Source of the DNA: an uncultured Bacteroidota bacterium
GTDB lineage: Bacteria; Bacteroidota; Bacteroidia; Flavobacteriales; Flavobacteriaceae
NCBI GenBank assembly: GCA_902595825.1
Contig: CACJRP010000013.1
Location: forward strand, 1 to 41,509
DNA length: 41,509 bases
Direction of reading: 5' to 3'
The position numbers and the translations under genes are program-made. Below, piece by piece: positions 18,964 to 27,643 of this stretch. The notes beneath the pieces were generated by a model. The model searched no databases. It was not told where the DNA came from and saw only the letters and a list, made by a program, of their open reading frames with translations. Within the stretch, counting starts at the first letter, position 1. Each line of letters begins with the position of its first letter.

Positions 18964-20391
18964 ATGAGGAAAAGGATTTTATTACTTTCAATAACATTAA
19001 TATCTGCTGTTTATTCTATTGAAGCTCAGAGTATTAGGACAATTAAAAAAGAACTCCAACAATCAATTGAAAAACATGAGACAGAATTAATCAAAACTAG
19101 TGATGCAATTTGGGAGGCTGCTGAAACAGCATTATTAGAATTTAAATCTTCAAAAATATTAATAGACCACGCCAAAAGAAATGGATTTGATGTTGAAGAG
19201 GGTGTCGCCGGCATAAAAACCGCTTTTACAGCGTCGTATGGGTCTGGTAGACCAATTATTGGAATATTAGGAGAATTTGATGCCAATGCAGGGATTTCAC
19301 AAAAAAGAAAACCAGTTAAAGAAGCTAGAATTCCTGGTGGAGCGGGTCATGGTTGTGGTCATAATCTTTTTGGAACAGCAAGTCTTGGTGCTGCAATTGC
19401 TATCAAAGAGCAAATTGAGAAAGGAAATATAGAGGGAACTGTAATATTCTACGGAACACCAGCTGAAGAAACAATTTTTGCCAAGGTTTGGATGGTAAGG
19501 GAGGGTTTATTTGACAAATTGGATGTTTGCATGGATTGGCACCCTGGCGATGAAATACAAGCTGGAACCCAGAGTACTAAGGCTCTTGTTGATTTTAGAG
19601 TCAAGTTCCGTGGTAATTCAGCTCACGCGTCTTCCGATCCATGGAATGGCAATAGTGCAGCTGACGCGATGGAATTATATACAACAGGGTTAAATTACTA
19701 CAGAGAACACATTGAACCAACCGCTAGAATCCATTATCAAATTGAAAAGGCAGGAGACGTTGTAAACGTTGTTCCAGATTATGCCCAGATTTGGACTAGA
19801 CTCAGACAAAATAACAGAGCCGGAGTTGACGTTTTATATGAAAGGGCCCTTGATATAGCAAAAGGAGCTGCTCTAATGACAGGAACCACTTATGAAACCA
19901 AGTTAATCTCAGGAATTTATGAAATACAGGTAAATAGAACAGGTGCTGCAATTTTGCAAAAAAACCTAGAAACATTGGGTGAGATCACCTACAGCGATAG
20001 TGAATTAAATTATGCTAATACCATTTTAAAGGAAACTGGGAAGCCTCAAAAGGGGATTGATGGGAAAATTTATCCACTCAAACCAACGTTACCCGCACAA
20101 GGTGGTTCAACAGATGTGGGGGATGTGAGCCAAGTAGTACCCACTATTAGTTTGGGGGTGACAACTGCTGCAAGTGGCGGTCCTTGGCATTCTTGGGCTG
20201 TAGTTGCTTGTACTGGAATGTCTATAGGACATAAAGGTATGATTTATGCTGCAAAAGCTTTATCTATGACTATGGCGGATTTATACAAAAACCCTTCTTT
20301 AATTAGTGATGTCAAAGAAGATTATTTGAAAAATAAAAGGTACGATAAGTACGCTCCTAGAATTTTACCCGGTCCCCCTTCATTAGAATAG
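18964..20391 (+). CDS. Exported M20-family amidohydrolase (AbgB-like)
   Basis: A 475-residue metallohydrolase of the M20 family, closest to the p-aminobenzoyl-glutamate hydrolase (AbgB) type. The signal peptide is MRKRILLLSITLISAVYS ending in IEAQ. Metal-site motifs are GEFDANAG, GHGCGHNLFGTASLGAA, TPAEE and DWHPGD. The dimerisation (lid) domain lies between VDFRVKFRGNSAHAS and LRQNNRAG. The C-terminal metal His is probably in GPWHSWAV or IGHKGM. The likely substrates are N-acyl or aminobenzoyl amino acids or dipeptides in the periplasm. The next gene starts 5 bp after the stop, so the two peptidases are one operon. It diverges from the Asp-box protein across 71 bp. Confidence 0.92.
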   Translation: MRKRILLLSITLISAVYSIEAQSIRTIKKELQQSIEKHETELIKTSDAIWEAAETALLEFKSSKILIDHAKRNGFDVEEGVAGIKTAFTASYGSGRPIIGILGEFDANAGISQKRKPVKEARIPGGAGHGCGHNLFGTASLGAAIAIKEQIEKGNIEGTVIFYGTPAEETIFAKVWMVREGLFDKLDVCMDWHPGDEIQAGTQSTKALVDFRVKFRGNSAHASSDPWNGNSAADAMELYTTGLNYYREHIEPTARIHYQIEKAGDVVNVVPDYAQIWTRLRQNNRAGVDVLYERALDIAKGAALMTGTTYETKLISGIYEIQVNRTGAAILQKNLETLGEITYSDSELNYANTILKETGKPQKGIDGKIYPLKPTLPAQGGSTDVGDVSQVVPTISLGVTTAASGGPWHSWAVVACTGMSIGHKGMIYAAKALSMTMADLYKNPSLISDVKEDYLKNKRYDKYAPRILPGPPSLE

Positions 20392-20396
20392 TTTTA

Positions 20397-21710
20397 ATGT
20401 ACAAATACTTATTATTTATTTTCCTTTCTTTTACAAAAATCGATTGCTTTTCTCAAGCTGTCTTACCCTTAAAGGAGAGGGTAAGAGCTATAGAGGAAAT
20501 ACAGAAAGATAGACTGGAAAACCTTTTACCGCAGCTTATGGTAAGAGAAAAAATTGACTGTTGGGTAATAATTACAAGGGAATACAATGAAGATCCCATA
20601 ATTAAGAGTCTTCTTCCTCCAACATGGTTGAATGCAAGAAGAAGGACGATTCTTGTTTTTACTCATAAAGAATCCACTAATAAAGTTGATATGGCTGCAA
20701 TCACTAGGTATTCTTTTGGAAGCTTAATAAAAAGTGTTTGGGATAAAGAAAAAGAACCTGATCAAATGAAGGCTCTTGTGGATTATCTTAAACTTAAGAA
20801 CCCAAAAAAAATTGGTATTAACATATCGGATACCTATGGGATTGCAGATGGATTGTCTGTAACAGATCATAAGCTTTTAATGAATTATTTACCAAAATCC
20901 CTTAAAACAAGGGTTATAAGCTCAGAACCTCTAGCGGTTTCATGGGTGGAAACGAGAACCGAAAAAGAAATGACACTATTTTCCCTCTTAACAGAAATAA
21001 CTCATAATATAATTAAGGAAGCCTTCTCAACAGGTGTGATTACTCCTGGAGTTACAACTACTGATGATGTTGTTTGGTGGATGAGAGAAAAGGTTTCATC
21101 AATGGGATTAAAAACTTGGTTTCATCCAACAATTGATGTTCAACGTGCTGATAATAGCGATCTTTACGCTTTTGATGCAAAACAAAAATTTGATATTATT
21201 AAACCTGGCGATTTAGTTCATTGTGATTTTGGAATTTCTTATTTAAATCTTAATACAGACTGTCAACAGCTTGCATATGTTTTAAAACCAAATGAAGTTG
21301 ACGCACCTAAGTATTTAAAAGATGGTCTTAAGGCTGGAAATTTATTAGAAGATATACTAACCAGTAACTTCAAAGAAGGAATAACTGGTAACGAAATTTT
21401 GAAAATTTCAAGAAAGGACGCTATTGAAAAAGGTTTGAGACCGCAAATATATACACATCCACTTGGCCTTTTTGGTCATTCTGCAGGTACTATTTTTGGC
21501 ATGTGGGATAATCAAGGGTTTGTTCAAGGCACTGGGGAATGGAAGTTAAATGCAAATACAGCCTATGCTATTGAATTAAACACCAAGGTATATATAAAAG
21601 AATGGGGCAAGGATGTAAGAATTATGCTCGAGGAACCAGGGTTTTTTTCAAAAGATGGCTTCAGATATATAAATAAAAGACAAGAAAAATTTCATTTAAT
21701 AGGCAATTAA
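20397..21710 (+). CDS. Exported M24-family metallopeptidase (Xaa-Pro aminopeptidase-like)
   Basis: A 437-residue 'pita-bread' fold peptidase with signal peptide (MYKYLLFIFLSFTKIDCFSQ). All five metal ligands can be matched to the PepP pattern: the two Asp of CDFGISYLNLNTD (11 residues apart), the His of GHSAG, the Glu of IELNTKV and the Glu of LEEPGFF. The N-terminal half (about 40-190) is the usual inactive creatinase-like domain. The enzyme should release N-terminal residues before proline, or act on related dipeptides, in the periplasm. It is co-transcribed with the M20 hydrolase just upstream. Confidence 0.93.
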   Translation: MYKYLLFIFLSFTKIDCFSQAVLPLKERVRAIEEIQKDRLENLLPQLMVREKIDCWVIITREYNEDPIIKSLLPPTWLNARRRTILVFTHKESTNKVDMAAITRYSFGSLIKSVWDKEKEPDQMKALVDYLKLKNPKKIGINISDTYGIADGLSVTDHKLLMNYLPKSLKTRVISSEPLAVSWVETRTEKEMTLFSLLTEITHNIIKEAFSTGVITPGVTTTDDVVWWMREKVSSMGLKTWFHPTIDVQRADNSDLYAFDAKQKFDIIKPGDLVHCDFGISYLNLNTDCQQLAYVLKPNEVDAPKYLKDGLKAGNLLEDILTSNFKEGITGNEILKISRKDAIEKGLRPQIYTHPLGLFGHSAGTIFGMWDNQGFVQGTGEWKLNANTAYAIELNTKVYIKEWGKDVRIMLEEPGFFSKDGFRYINKRQEKFHLIGN

Positions 21711-21731
21711 AGAAATTAGGCGCAGCGAAAA

Positions 21732-21854
21732 TTATTTTCTTTTAGCAAATAATTTGAACGAGAAACTTCTGCCTAACATATTTCTATTTAAAATTAAAAT
21801 TAAAAACGCCAGCAATAAAAATAGAACCTTTAAAAAAAATAACTTAAATTCCAT
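21732..21854 (-). CDS. Possible 40-residue membrane micro-protein
   Basis: A short frame from ATG at 21854 to TAA at 21732-21734. It encodes an N-terminal hydrophobic helix (about residues 5-22, Leu/Phe/Ile-rich) and a basic C-terminus ending AKRK, a typical single-span membrane micro-protein shape. It lies downstream of the GH65 gene on the same strand, after 150 bp, and is convergent with the M24 peptidase. A+T-rich DNA gives such frames by chance, so support is weak. The rest of the 296-bp gap (21711-22006) shows no other signal. Confidence 0.35.
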   Translation of the reverse strand: MEFKLFFLKVLFLLLAFLILILNRNMLGRSFSFKLFAKRK

Positions 21855-22006
21855 TTGATTGATTTTTAATCAAAATTATGAAGTTATGTACTCTGGAATT
21901 TTTTTAAAAATTTTACTTTTCAACAAAGTTACTAAAAACTTCGAGATGATTTGAAATCACATTTGAGCAATGGATTTAAAGATTGATAATTTAGATTGGC
22001 ATTAAA

Positions 22007-24316
22007 CTACACAGAGATACTAGTTTTTCCATTCGTATCAAATTTTAACTTTTTGTTGTTTACATATATAAAACAATCCTGTTTTAAATCTAAAGAACAT
22101 TGAAAAAAACTTTTGCTAATTTCAATCTTATAAATATTTTGTCTAAAATTAACTTTAAAGATCAAATCTCTCCAATTTTCAGGTAAGCGAGGGGTAAAAT
22201 GAAGCGAATTATTTCTTACTCGCATCCCCGCAAAACCTTCAACAACTGTTAACCAACTGCCTGCCATAGAGGTAATGTGTAGCCCTTCCTCAACTTCCTT
22301 ATTATAGTCATCTAAGTCTAACCTAGAGGCTCTTTTAAAAAGTTCGTGTGCCTCACTAATTTTTTCCAACTTACAAGCAATTATTGAATGAATACATGGT
22401 GAAAGAGAAGATTCATGAACCGTAAATTTTTGATAAAACTCATAATTATTTTTGATTGATTCAATATCAAAATGGTCCTCAAAAAAGTATATTCCTTGAA
22501 GAACATCCGCCTGTTTTATGTATGGAGATCTTAAAATTCGATCCCATGACCAATTCTGATTTAATGGTCTTTCCGAATTATCTAGTTCACCAACTTCTTT
22601 TAAATCTTTATCGAAGAATCCATCTTGTTGGACAAATATGCCAAGTTTTTTGTCATCATTTAAATAAATATTTTTTGAGATTTTTAACCATAAATCAAGT
22701 TCATACTTTTTGATTTTCAGTTTTTTAGATAATTCTTTATATGAGTTGGTATTGTTTTTTTTACAAATTTTTATTGAATCAAGTGTAAACTTTAAACACC
22801 ATTTAGTACTGTAATTTGTGTACCAATTATTGTTAACATTATTTTCATACTCGTTTGGACCTGTAACCCCCAAGATGACATATTTATTTTTTTTCTTTGA
22901 ATAGGAGACCCTTTGAGCCCAAAATCTAGAAATTCCAACCAAGACCTCTAATCCTTTATTGATTAAATAGTTTATGTCGCCCGTGTACCTAGTGTAATTA
23001 AAGATTGCGAATGCAATTGCATTATTTCTGTGTATTTCTTCAAAAGTAATTTCCCACTCGTTATGGCATTCTTCACCGTTCATCGTAACCATAGGAAATA
23101 AAGCAGCACCATTTTCAAATCCAAGCTTTTTTGCATTCTCGATTGCTTTGTCTAATTGAAGGTATCTGTAATTTAAAAGATTTATGGTCACCTCAGGAGG
23201 TTTAGTGCCTAAACAAAAAGGAACGCAATACGCCTCTGTATCCCAATAAGTACTTCCACCATATTTTTCTCCGGTAAAACCTTTCGGGCCAAAATTTAGA
23301 TTTGGATCGTCACCCCTATATGTTTGATTTAATTGGAAAATATTAAATCTAATGGCCTGTTGAGATTCGATGTCCCCATTGATTTTAATATCCGATTGCT
23401 CCCAAATTTTAGCCCATTCTAATTTATGTTCTTGATAAAGAACTTTGAAAGATGCGTTTTCTAAATGATTTAAAACTTTATTTGTTTTATTTTCAATTTT
23501 ATTCCAGTCATTACATTTAGAAGTCACATATCCTCCAAACTTTACTACTTTTAAAGTGTGACCTTTTTTTAACATTTGTTCGGATTCAAGAAGTATTTTT
23601 TTTGAATTAGATTTTGCTATAAAAGGCTTTCCAAGTTTAACGTTGTTGTCATATAAATCGGCTTTCATATAGGTGATCACTTTAAAACCAGTTTTTTTGA
23701 CCTCACTTTTTACTAGTGATTTATTTTGGGTGTTTATTTTTTCTTTTGTCTCCCAAAACTTTTCATCCCAATTGCTATCGTCATTAGACACATCAAAATC
23801 AATATAAGGGGCCAAAGAAATTTTAACGTCTCTGTTGCATCTAATTTTATAGGAAATTGCTCCTACCGATTTTCTTTTCATAGATATAAATCTTTTTGAG
23901 TTTATCTCAACTTTTAAATTATCCTTCATTTTAATGGAAATTGCTCGCTCATATAAACCCTTTTTCATGTCTAATATTCTCTCAAATTTTTCAACTCTAT
24001 TAACTTTATTTAAATCAAGAGGAATACTATCAATTAATATTGAAATGCCAATCCAGCTTGGAGCATTAATAACTTTTGCGAAGTATTCAGGATAACCATT
24101 TTTCCACCACCCAACTTTTGTTTTATCAGGATAATAAATACCCCCTATATAACTACCTTGTAGTGACTTGCCGCTGAAATCTTCTTCAAAATTGGCTCGC
24201 TGACCCATAGCACCATTACCAATGCTAAAAACGCTTTCAGAGTCCTTTATTTTGTCTCGATTCCATCCTACTTCAATTATTTTCCAAGGATCAATTTTAA
24301 GGATATGTGTTTCCAT
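22007..24316 (-). CDS. Glycoside hydrolase family 65 disaccharide phosphorylase
   Basis: A 769-residue GH65 enzyme that splits an alpha-glucosyl disaccharide (maltose, trehalose or kojibiose type) with phosphate to glucose plus beta-glucose 1-phosphate. Family landmarks are GNGAMGQRANFEEDFSG, the (alpha/alpha)6-barrel segment ECHNEWEITFEEIHRN with Glu420 and Glu422 where the general acid lies, and GVTGPNEYENNVNNNWYTN. HITSMAGSWLTVVEGFAGMR and a small beta-sandwich follow at the C-terminus. There is no signal peptide, so it works in the cytoplasm on an imported sugar. The beta-phosphoglucomutase gene ends 2 bp upstream, which supports a phosphorylase and not a hydrolase. The exact disaccharide cannot be read from the sequence. 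Confidence 0.93.
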   Translation of the reverse strand: METHILKIDPWKIIEVGWNRDKIKDSESVFSIGNGAMGQRANFEEDFSGKSLQGSYIGGIYYPDKTKVGWWKNGYPEYFAKVINAPSWIGISILIDSIPLDLNKVNRVEKFERILDMKKGLYERAISIKMKDNLKVEINSKRFISMKRKSVGAISYKIRCNRDVKISLAPYIDFDVSNDDSNWDEKFWETKEKINTQNKSLVKSEVKKTGFKVITYMKADLYDNNVKLGKPFIAKSNSKKILLESEQMLKKGHTLKVVKFGGYVTSKCNDWNKIENKTNKVLNHLENASFKVLYQEHKLEWAKIWEQSDIKINGDIESQQAIRFNIFQLNQTYRGDDPNLNFGPKGFTGEKYGGSTYWDTEAYCVPFCLGTKPPEVTINLLNYRYLQLDKAIENAKKLGFENGAALFPMVTMNGEECHNEWEITFEEIHRNNAIAFAIFNYTRYTGDINYLINKGLEVLVGISRFWAQRVSYSKKKNKYVILGVTGPNEYENNVNNNWYTNYSTKWCLKFTLDSIKICKKNNTNSYKELSKKLKIKKYELDLWLKISKNIYLNDDKKLGIFVQQDGFFDKDLKEVGELDNSERPLNQNWSWDRILRSPYIKQADVLQGIYFFEDHFDIESIKNNYEFYQKFTVHESSLSPCIHSIIACKLEKISEAHELFKRASRLDLDDYNKEVEEGLHITSMAGSWLTVVEGFAGMRVRNNSLHFTPRLPENWRDLIFKVNFRQNIYKIEISKSFFQCSLDLKQDCFIYVNNKKLKFDTNGKTSISV

Positions 24317-24318
24317 TC

Positions 24319-24963
24319 TTAAATCAAGTTTTCAAAAAATTCAAGCGGTATATCATCGAGTGAATTAAAATTAAATCTTGCATTTTCAATTTTTCCACCT
24401 TTACATATACCAACCGAAACCATTTTTGCCTTATTAGCAGCATTTACACCTGCGATGGAATCTTCAAATACAATTACTTGTTCTGGATTTATCCCAAGTA
24501 TTTGTGCACCTTTTAGAAAAACCTCAGGATGGGGTTTTGATTTTGAAGTTGAATTCCCGTCTATTATTACTTTAAACTTGTTTTCAATTCCAAGTTTTTT
24601 TAAAATTTGATGTGCATTTTTACTTGCAGACCCCAATGCAATTGGGATACCCTTTAATGCAGCAAAATTTATTAATTTAATTACACCAGGTAATATATCC
24701 ATTTGACTAAGATTATTAATGAAGCCTTTGTATAATTCGTTTTTTTTCTCTAAACACTTTTTCCTTTCAAATTCGTCAATTGAAATCTCTGCCCAAGATA
24801 GTATCCTTTCTAATGATTCTTCTCTACTTAAACCTTTCAAAAGTTCATTTTGAGTTTCCAATAATTCGAAACCAAAGTTTTTAGAAATTATTCTCCAGGA
24901 TTTAAAATGGTATTTGGCTGTGTCAACGATAATTCCGTCAAGGTCAAAAATAAATGCTCTCAA
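24319..24963 (-). CDS. pgmB: Beta-phosphoglucomutase
   Basis: A 214-residue HAD-superfamily mutase converting beta-glucose 1-phosphate to glucose 6-phosphate. It has nucleophile Asp7 and acid/base Asp9 in FDLDGIIVDT, cap residues YHFKSW and GLSREESL, the phosphate-binding Ser of GSASKN, the Lys of SKSKPHPEVF, and the acidic pair with GVNAA in VFEDSIAGVNAAN. All match the well-studied lactococcal enzyme. It is directly upstream of the GH65 gene and should feed its product into glycolysis. It starts 9 bp after the YkuK-like gene, so the three probably form one transcript. Confidence 0.95.
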   Translation of the reverse strand: MRAFIFDLDGIIVDTAKYHFKSWRIISKNFGFELLETQNELLKGLSREESLERILSWAEISIDEFERKKCLEKKNELYKGFINNLSQMDILPGVIKLINFAALKGIPIALGSASKNAHQILKKLGIENKFKVIIDGNSTSKSKPHPEVFLKGAQILGINPEQVIVFEDSIAGVNAANKAKMVSVGICKGGKIENARFNFNSLDDIPLEFFENLI

Positions 24964-24972
24964 ATTAAAAAT

Positions 24973-25431
24973 TTATTTGCAGTGATAATCAGCAGCTCTA
25001 GTTGCAATTTGGATATGTGGTTTGATGTTTACTTTGTAACCAAGAGAATTAGCTAGTCCTTTAGATGCATTTACTAATTTATGTGATTTAAAATTTTCGT
25101 TTTCGTTATAATCCAAATCAATCTCTGGAGTTATATTCAGAGACTTTTTTATGTTTTCGGCTATATCAATACTTAATTCAGTTTCTCTCCACAGCCTAGT
25201 CCAAAGATCTTTAATTTGTGGCACTCCGCTTTTTTTTAGAATATAATGAACACCCCTATTACCGAACCTGTAAGCAATAACAGTTATATATTGTGTTTTT
25301 TTAGCTAAACTTTGAGAATCAGTACCTACGTAAACTTCAACGAAAGGGTTCTTTTTAAGTATTTCTCTGGTATGGTCAATAGGGTCAAGTATATTCCCAT
25401 GTATGTCTTTAAAAGCAACACTATCTTTCAT
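24973..25431 (-). CDS. YkuK-family ribonuclease H-like protein (DUF458)
   Basis: A 152-residue protein with the RNase H-like fold of the YkuK/DUF458 family. Visible are the first strand VYVGTDSQS with its Asp, the IAYRFGNRGVHYILKKSGVP strands, LWRETELSIDIA with a Glu, DLDYNENENFKSHKLVNASKG, and the end helix with RAADYHCK. The family's substrate is unknown. It lies 9 bp upstream of pgmB, an odd partner for a sugar operon; it may simply be co-transcribed. Confidence 0.88.
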   Translation of the reverse strand: MKDSVAFKDIHGNILDPIDHTREILKKNPFVEVYVGTDSQSLAKKTQYITVIAYRFGNRGVHYILKKSGVPQIKDLWTRLWRETELSIDIAENIKKSLNITPEIDLDYNENENFKSHKLVNASKGLANSLGYKVNIKPHIQIATRAADYHCK

Positions 25432-25515
25432 ACGACTAAAATATAATTTTTATACATTAAGATCGATTATTTCCTTTAAAAAGTTGGATTTACCTTAAAA
25501 AATAGGAAGTGTTTG

Positions 25516-26859
25516 TTATCTTACTTCCAAAAAATTAGTTTTAGTTATTTCCTGCTTAACATGTTTAGACAAGTAAATTACTGAAATCATATTTGGAATA
25601 GCCATTAAAGCGAATGATAAATCAATAAGACTTATCACAAAATTCACCGATGAAATTGCAGAAAAAAAGATACTTGTTAAGTAAACATAATTGTAAATAA
25701 ATCCATATTTTTTTTTAGTCAAAAAGTCTAAACACTTAACACCATAATATGAGTACGTAAAAAGTGTAGTAATTCCAAAAACAATTACCATAAAAACTAA
25801 TAATGTGTCTCCAAGCTGATAAAAAAGACGATTAAACGACTCTAGCGTTAAAAGAATTCCATTTAACTCTGTGTCTAGATATGACCCACTTATTATAATT
25901 ACAATTCCTGTAATTGAACATACCAAAATAGTATCTAATAGTGGGCCTAAACTTGCAACCAAACCTTCGTTAATTGGTTCTTTTGTCTGAGATTGACCGT
26001 GGTACATAGGTGCGTTACCAATACCACTTTCATTAGAGAAAACGGCCCTTCTTATACCTAGCAAAACAAGACCCCAAAAACCACCAACATACATAGTTTT
26101 AAAATCAAAAGCAGAAAAAATTATTGTTTTTAATACATATGGTATTTGCATTAAATTATCTATTATGACCCACCCACCCATCAATAAATACAATATAACC
26201 ATAAGAGGGACTAGCTTGGATGTTGTTTTAACAATCTTTTTTAAACCCCCTAAAATGACCCACCCAGAGACTAAAATTAATAACAACCCAAAAGAGCCTT
26301 TGAAAATAAAGCTGTCAATAGCACTATTTACTGGTGGATAAATGACTTGAACTACCGTTTGAGTCAATTGATTTGCGGTAAAAGCAGGTAACACACCAAA
26401 AAGGGCAGCAATACAAAACCAATTCGCTAAAAATTTTCCAGATCTAGGCATTCCAATTGTCATGTAATACATAGGGCCTCCTAAGGGAAATCCATTCGGC
26501 TCCATTTGCCTTAATTTTACTGATAGGGTACAACTATAAAATTTAATTACAGAGCCAAGTAAAGCCGTTATCCACATCCATACAAGAACTCCTGGACCTC
26601 CCATGTGGATTGCAATTGCAACACCTGAAATATTTCCTAACCCCACGGTTGACGCTAAAACAGCTGATAATGCTTCAAATGTAGATATACCCTTCTCAGA
26701 ATTTTTCTTTATCAAAAGATAAAATCCCTTTTGGATTTTTTTTAGAGAGAATCCTTTTGAATCAAAAAGAAGGAATAAGCCCCCACCAATAATCAAAATA
26801 AGCATAACCCATTCCAGAGGAGAAATCAATTGATTAATTATGAGGGTAAGCGTATCCAA
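25516..26859 (-). CDS. AGCS family alanine/glycine:cation symporter
   Basis: A 447-residue inner-membrane transporter with about ten hydrophobic segments. The amino acid:cation symporter signature is GLGNISGVAIAIHMGGPG, followed by VWMWITALLGSVIKF; later GGPMYYM, RRAVFSNESGIGNAPM and the TTLFTYSYYG helix agree with the family. It should import alanine or glycine with Na+ (or H+). It lies between the secreted protein upstream and the YkuK-pgmB-GH65 genes, all on one strand with gaps of 47 and 84 bp. Confidence 0.93.
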   Translation of the reverse strand: MDTLTLIINQLISPLEWVMLILIIGGGLFLLFDSKGFSLKKIQKGFYLLIKKNSEKGISTFEALSAVLASTVGLGNISGVAIAIHMGGPGVLVWMWITALLGSVIKFYSCTLSVKLRQMEPNGFPLGGPMYYMTIGMPRSGKFLANWFCIAALFGVLPAFTANQLTQTVVQVIYPPVNSAIDSFIFKGSFGLLLILVSGWVILGGLKKIVKTTSKLVPLMVILYLLMGGWVIIDNLMQIPYVLKTIIFSAFDFKTMYVGGFWGLVLLGIRRAVFSNESGIGNAPMYHGQSQTKEPINEGLVASLGPLLDTILVCSITGIVIIISGSYLDTELNGILLTLESFNRLFYQLGDTLLVFMVIVFGITTLFTYSYYGVKCLDFLTKKKYGFIYNYVYLTSIFFSAISSVNFVISLIDLSFALMAIPNMISVIYLSKHVKQEITKTNFLEVR

Positions 26860-26906
26860 CTTTTATGTTTTCTGATAATTTAAAATTAATTTATGAAATA
26901 ACAATT

Positions 26907-27557
26907 TTAGTTATCTTGTTTTACAACAATAAAGGTTGCTTTTGACCCTGTTGCAAGGTTCCAAAGATTTGACATCATTACATTGCCGTCATCATCATAA
27001 ACTCTTACCTCCGCAGTATTAGGACCTGATTCACCTTGATTTAGAGCGACAAAATCAATTTTGTTAAAACCCTCTAAAAGCTTAACATCCATTTTTTTAT
27101 ATCTCTGAGTTAAAAGTATATTAGGATAAATCACATCATCATTAAATCTAATTTGAACTCTGTCTCCGTCAGGTTCTTGATGGTCTCTGAAAACTATCCT
27201 AACATTTTCGGTTGAACTAATAAAGTCTCCAAGATACTGGTCAGCCTTAAATTTTGGAGCTCTCCCTTCACTTTTATTTGAATTGAGCTTTTTTAAATAT
27301 GCGTCTCCGGGATTTATGAATACCTCTTCATTTTCCATTTTAATATTACTTTCAAATCCTTTACTACCCTCAAAAGACGGTTCTCTAGACAAGAAATCTT
27401 TTTTAAAGTAGTCAGGCAAATTATTTTCAGGTAATTTGAGAATTGATTTAGAACTTTTATCTATTTCAATTTTTTTTTCTAAAGGTTTAGTTTCTATTTG
27501 AGAAAAAGAAAGATTAATTATAAATAAAAAAAATGTAAGGGATGAGTAAATTTTCAT
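26907..27557 (-). CDS. Secreted protein of unknown function
   Basis: A 216-residue exported protein, signal peptide MKIYSSLTFFLFIINLSFSQ. The first 100 mature residues are Lys/Glu/Ser-rich and look unstructured, with FLSREPSFEGSKGFESN and YLKKLNSNKSEGRAPKFKADQYLGDF. The last 110 residues form a compact beta-rich domain (VRIVFRDHQEPDGDRVQIRFND, INKIDF-type strands, NTAEVRVYDDDGNVM). Asp/Gly loops here resemble calcium-friendly turns. I recognise it as a recurrent flavobacterial secreted type but know no function. It precedes the AGCS symporter by 47 bp. Confidence 0.8.
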   Translation of the reverse strand: MKIYSSLTFFLFIINLSFSQIETKPLEKKIEIDKSSKSILKLPENNLPDYFKKDFLSREPSFEGSKGFESNIKMENEEVFINPGDAYLKKLNSNKSEGRAPKFKADQYLGDFISSTENVRIVFRDHQEPDGDRVQIRFNDDVIYPNILLTQRYKKMDVKLLEGFNKIDFVALNQGESGPNTAEVRVYDDDGNVMMSNLWNLATGSKATFIVVKQDN

Positions 27558-27643
27558 TTTTCAAACCTAATTATTTTAGAGGAGAATTAATTACTTTTTT
27601 ATCATTTTAAACTATATTGAAATAATTATAAAGCAAGCCAAAA

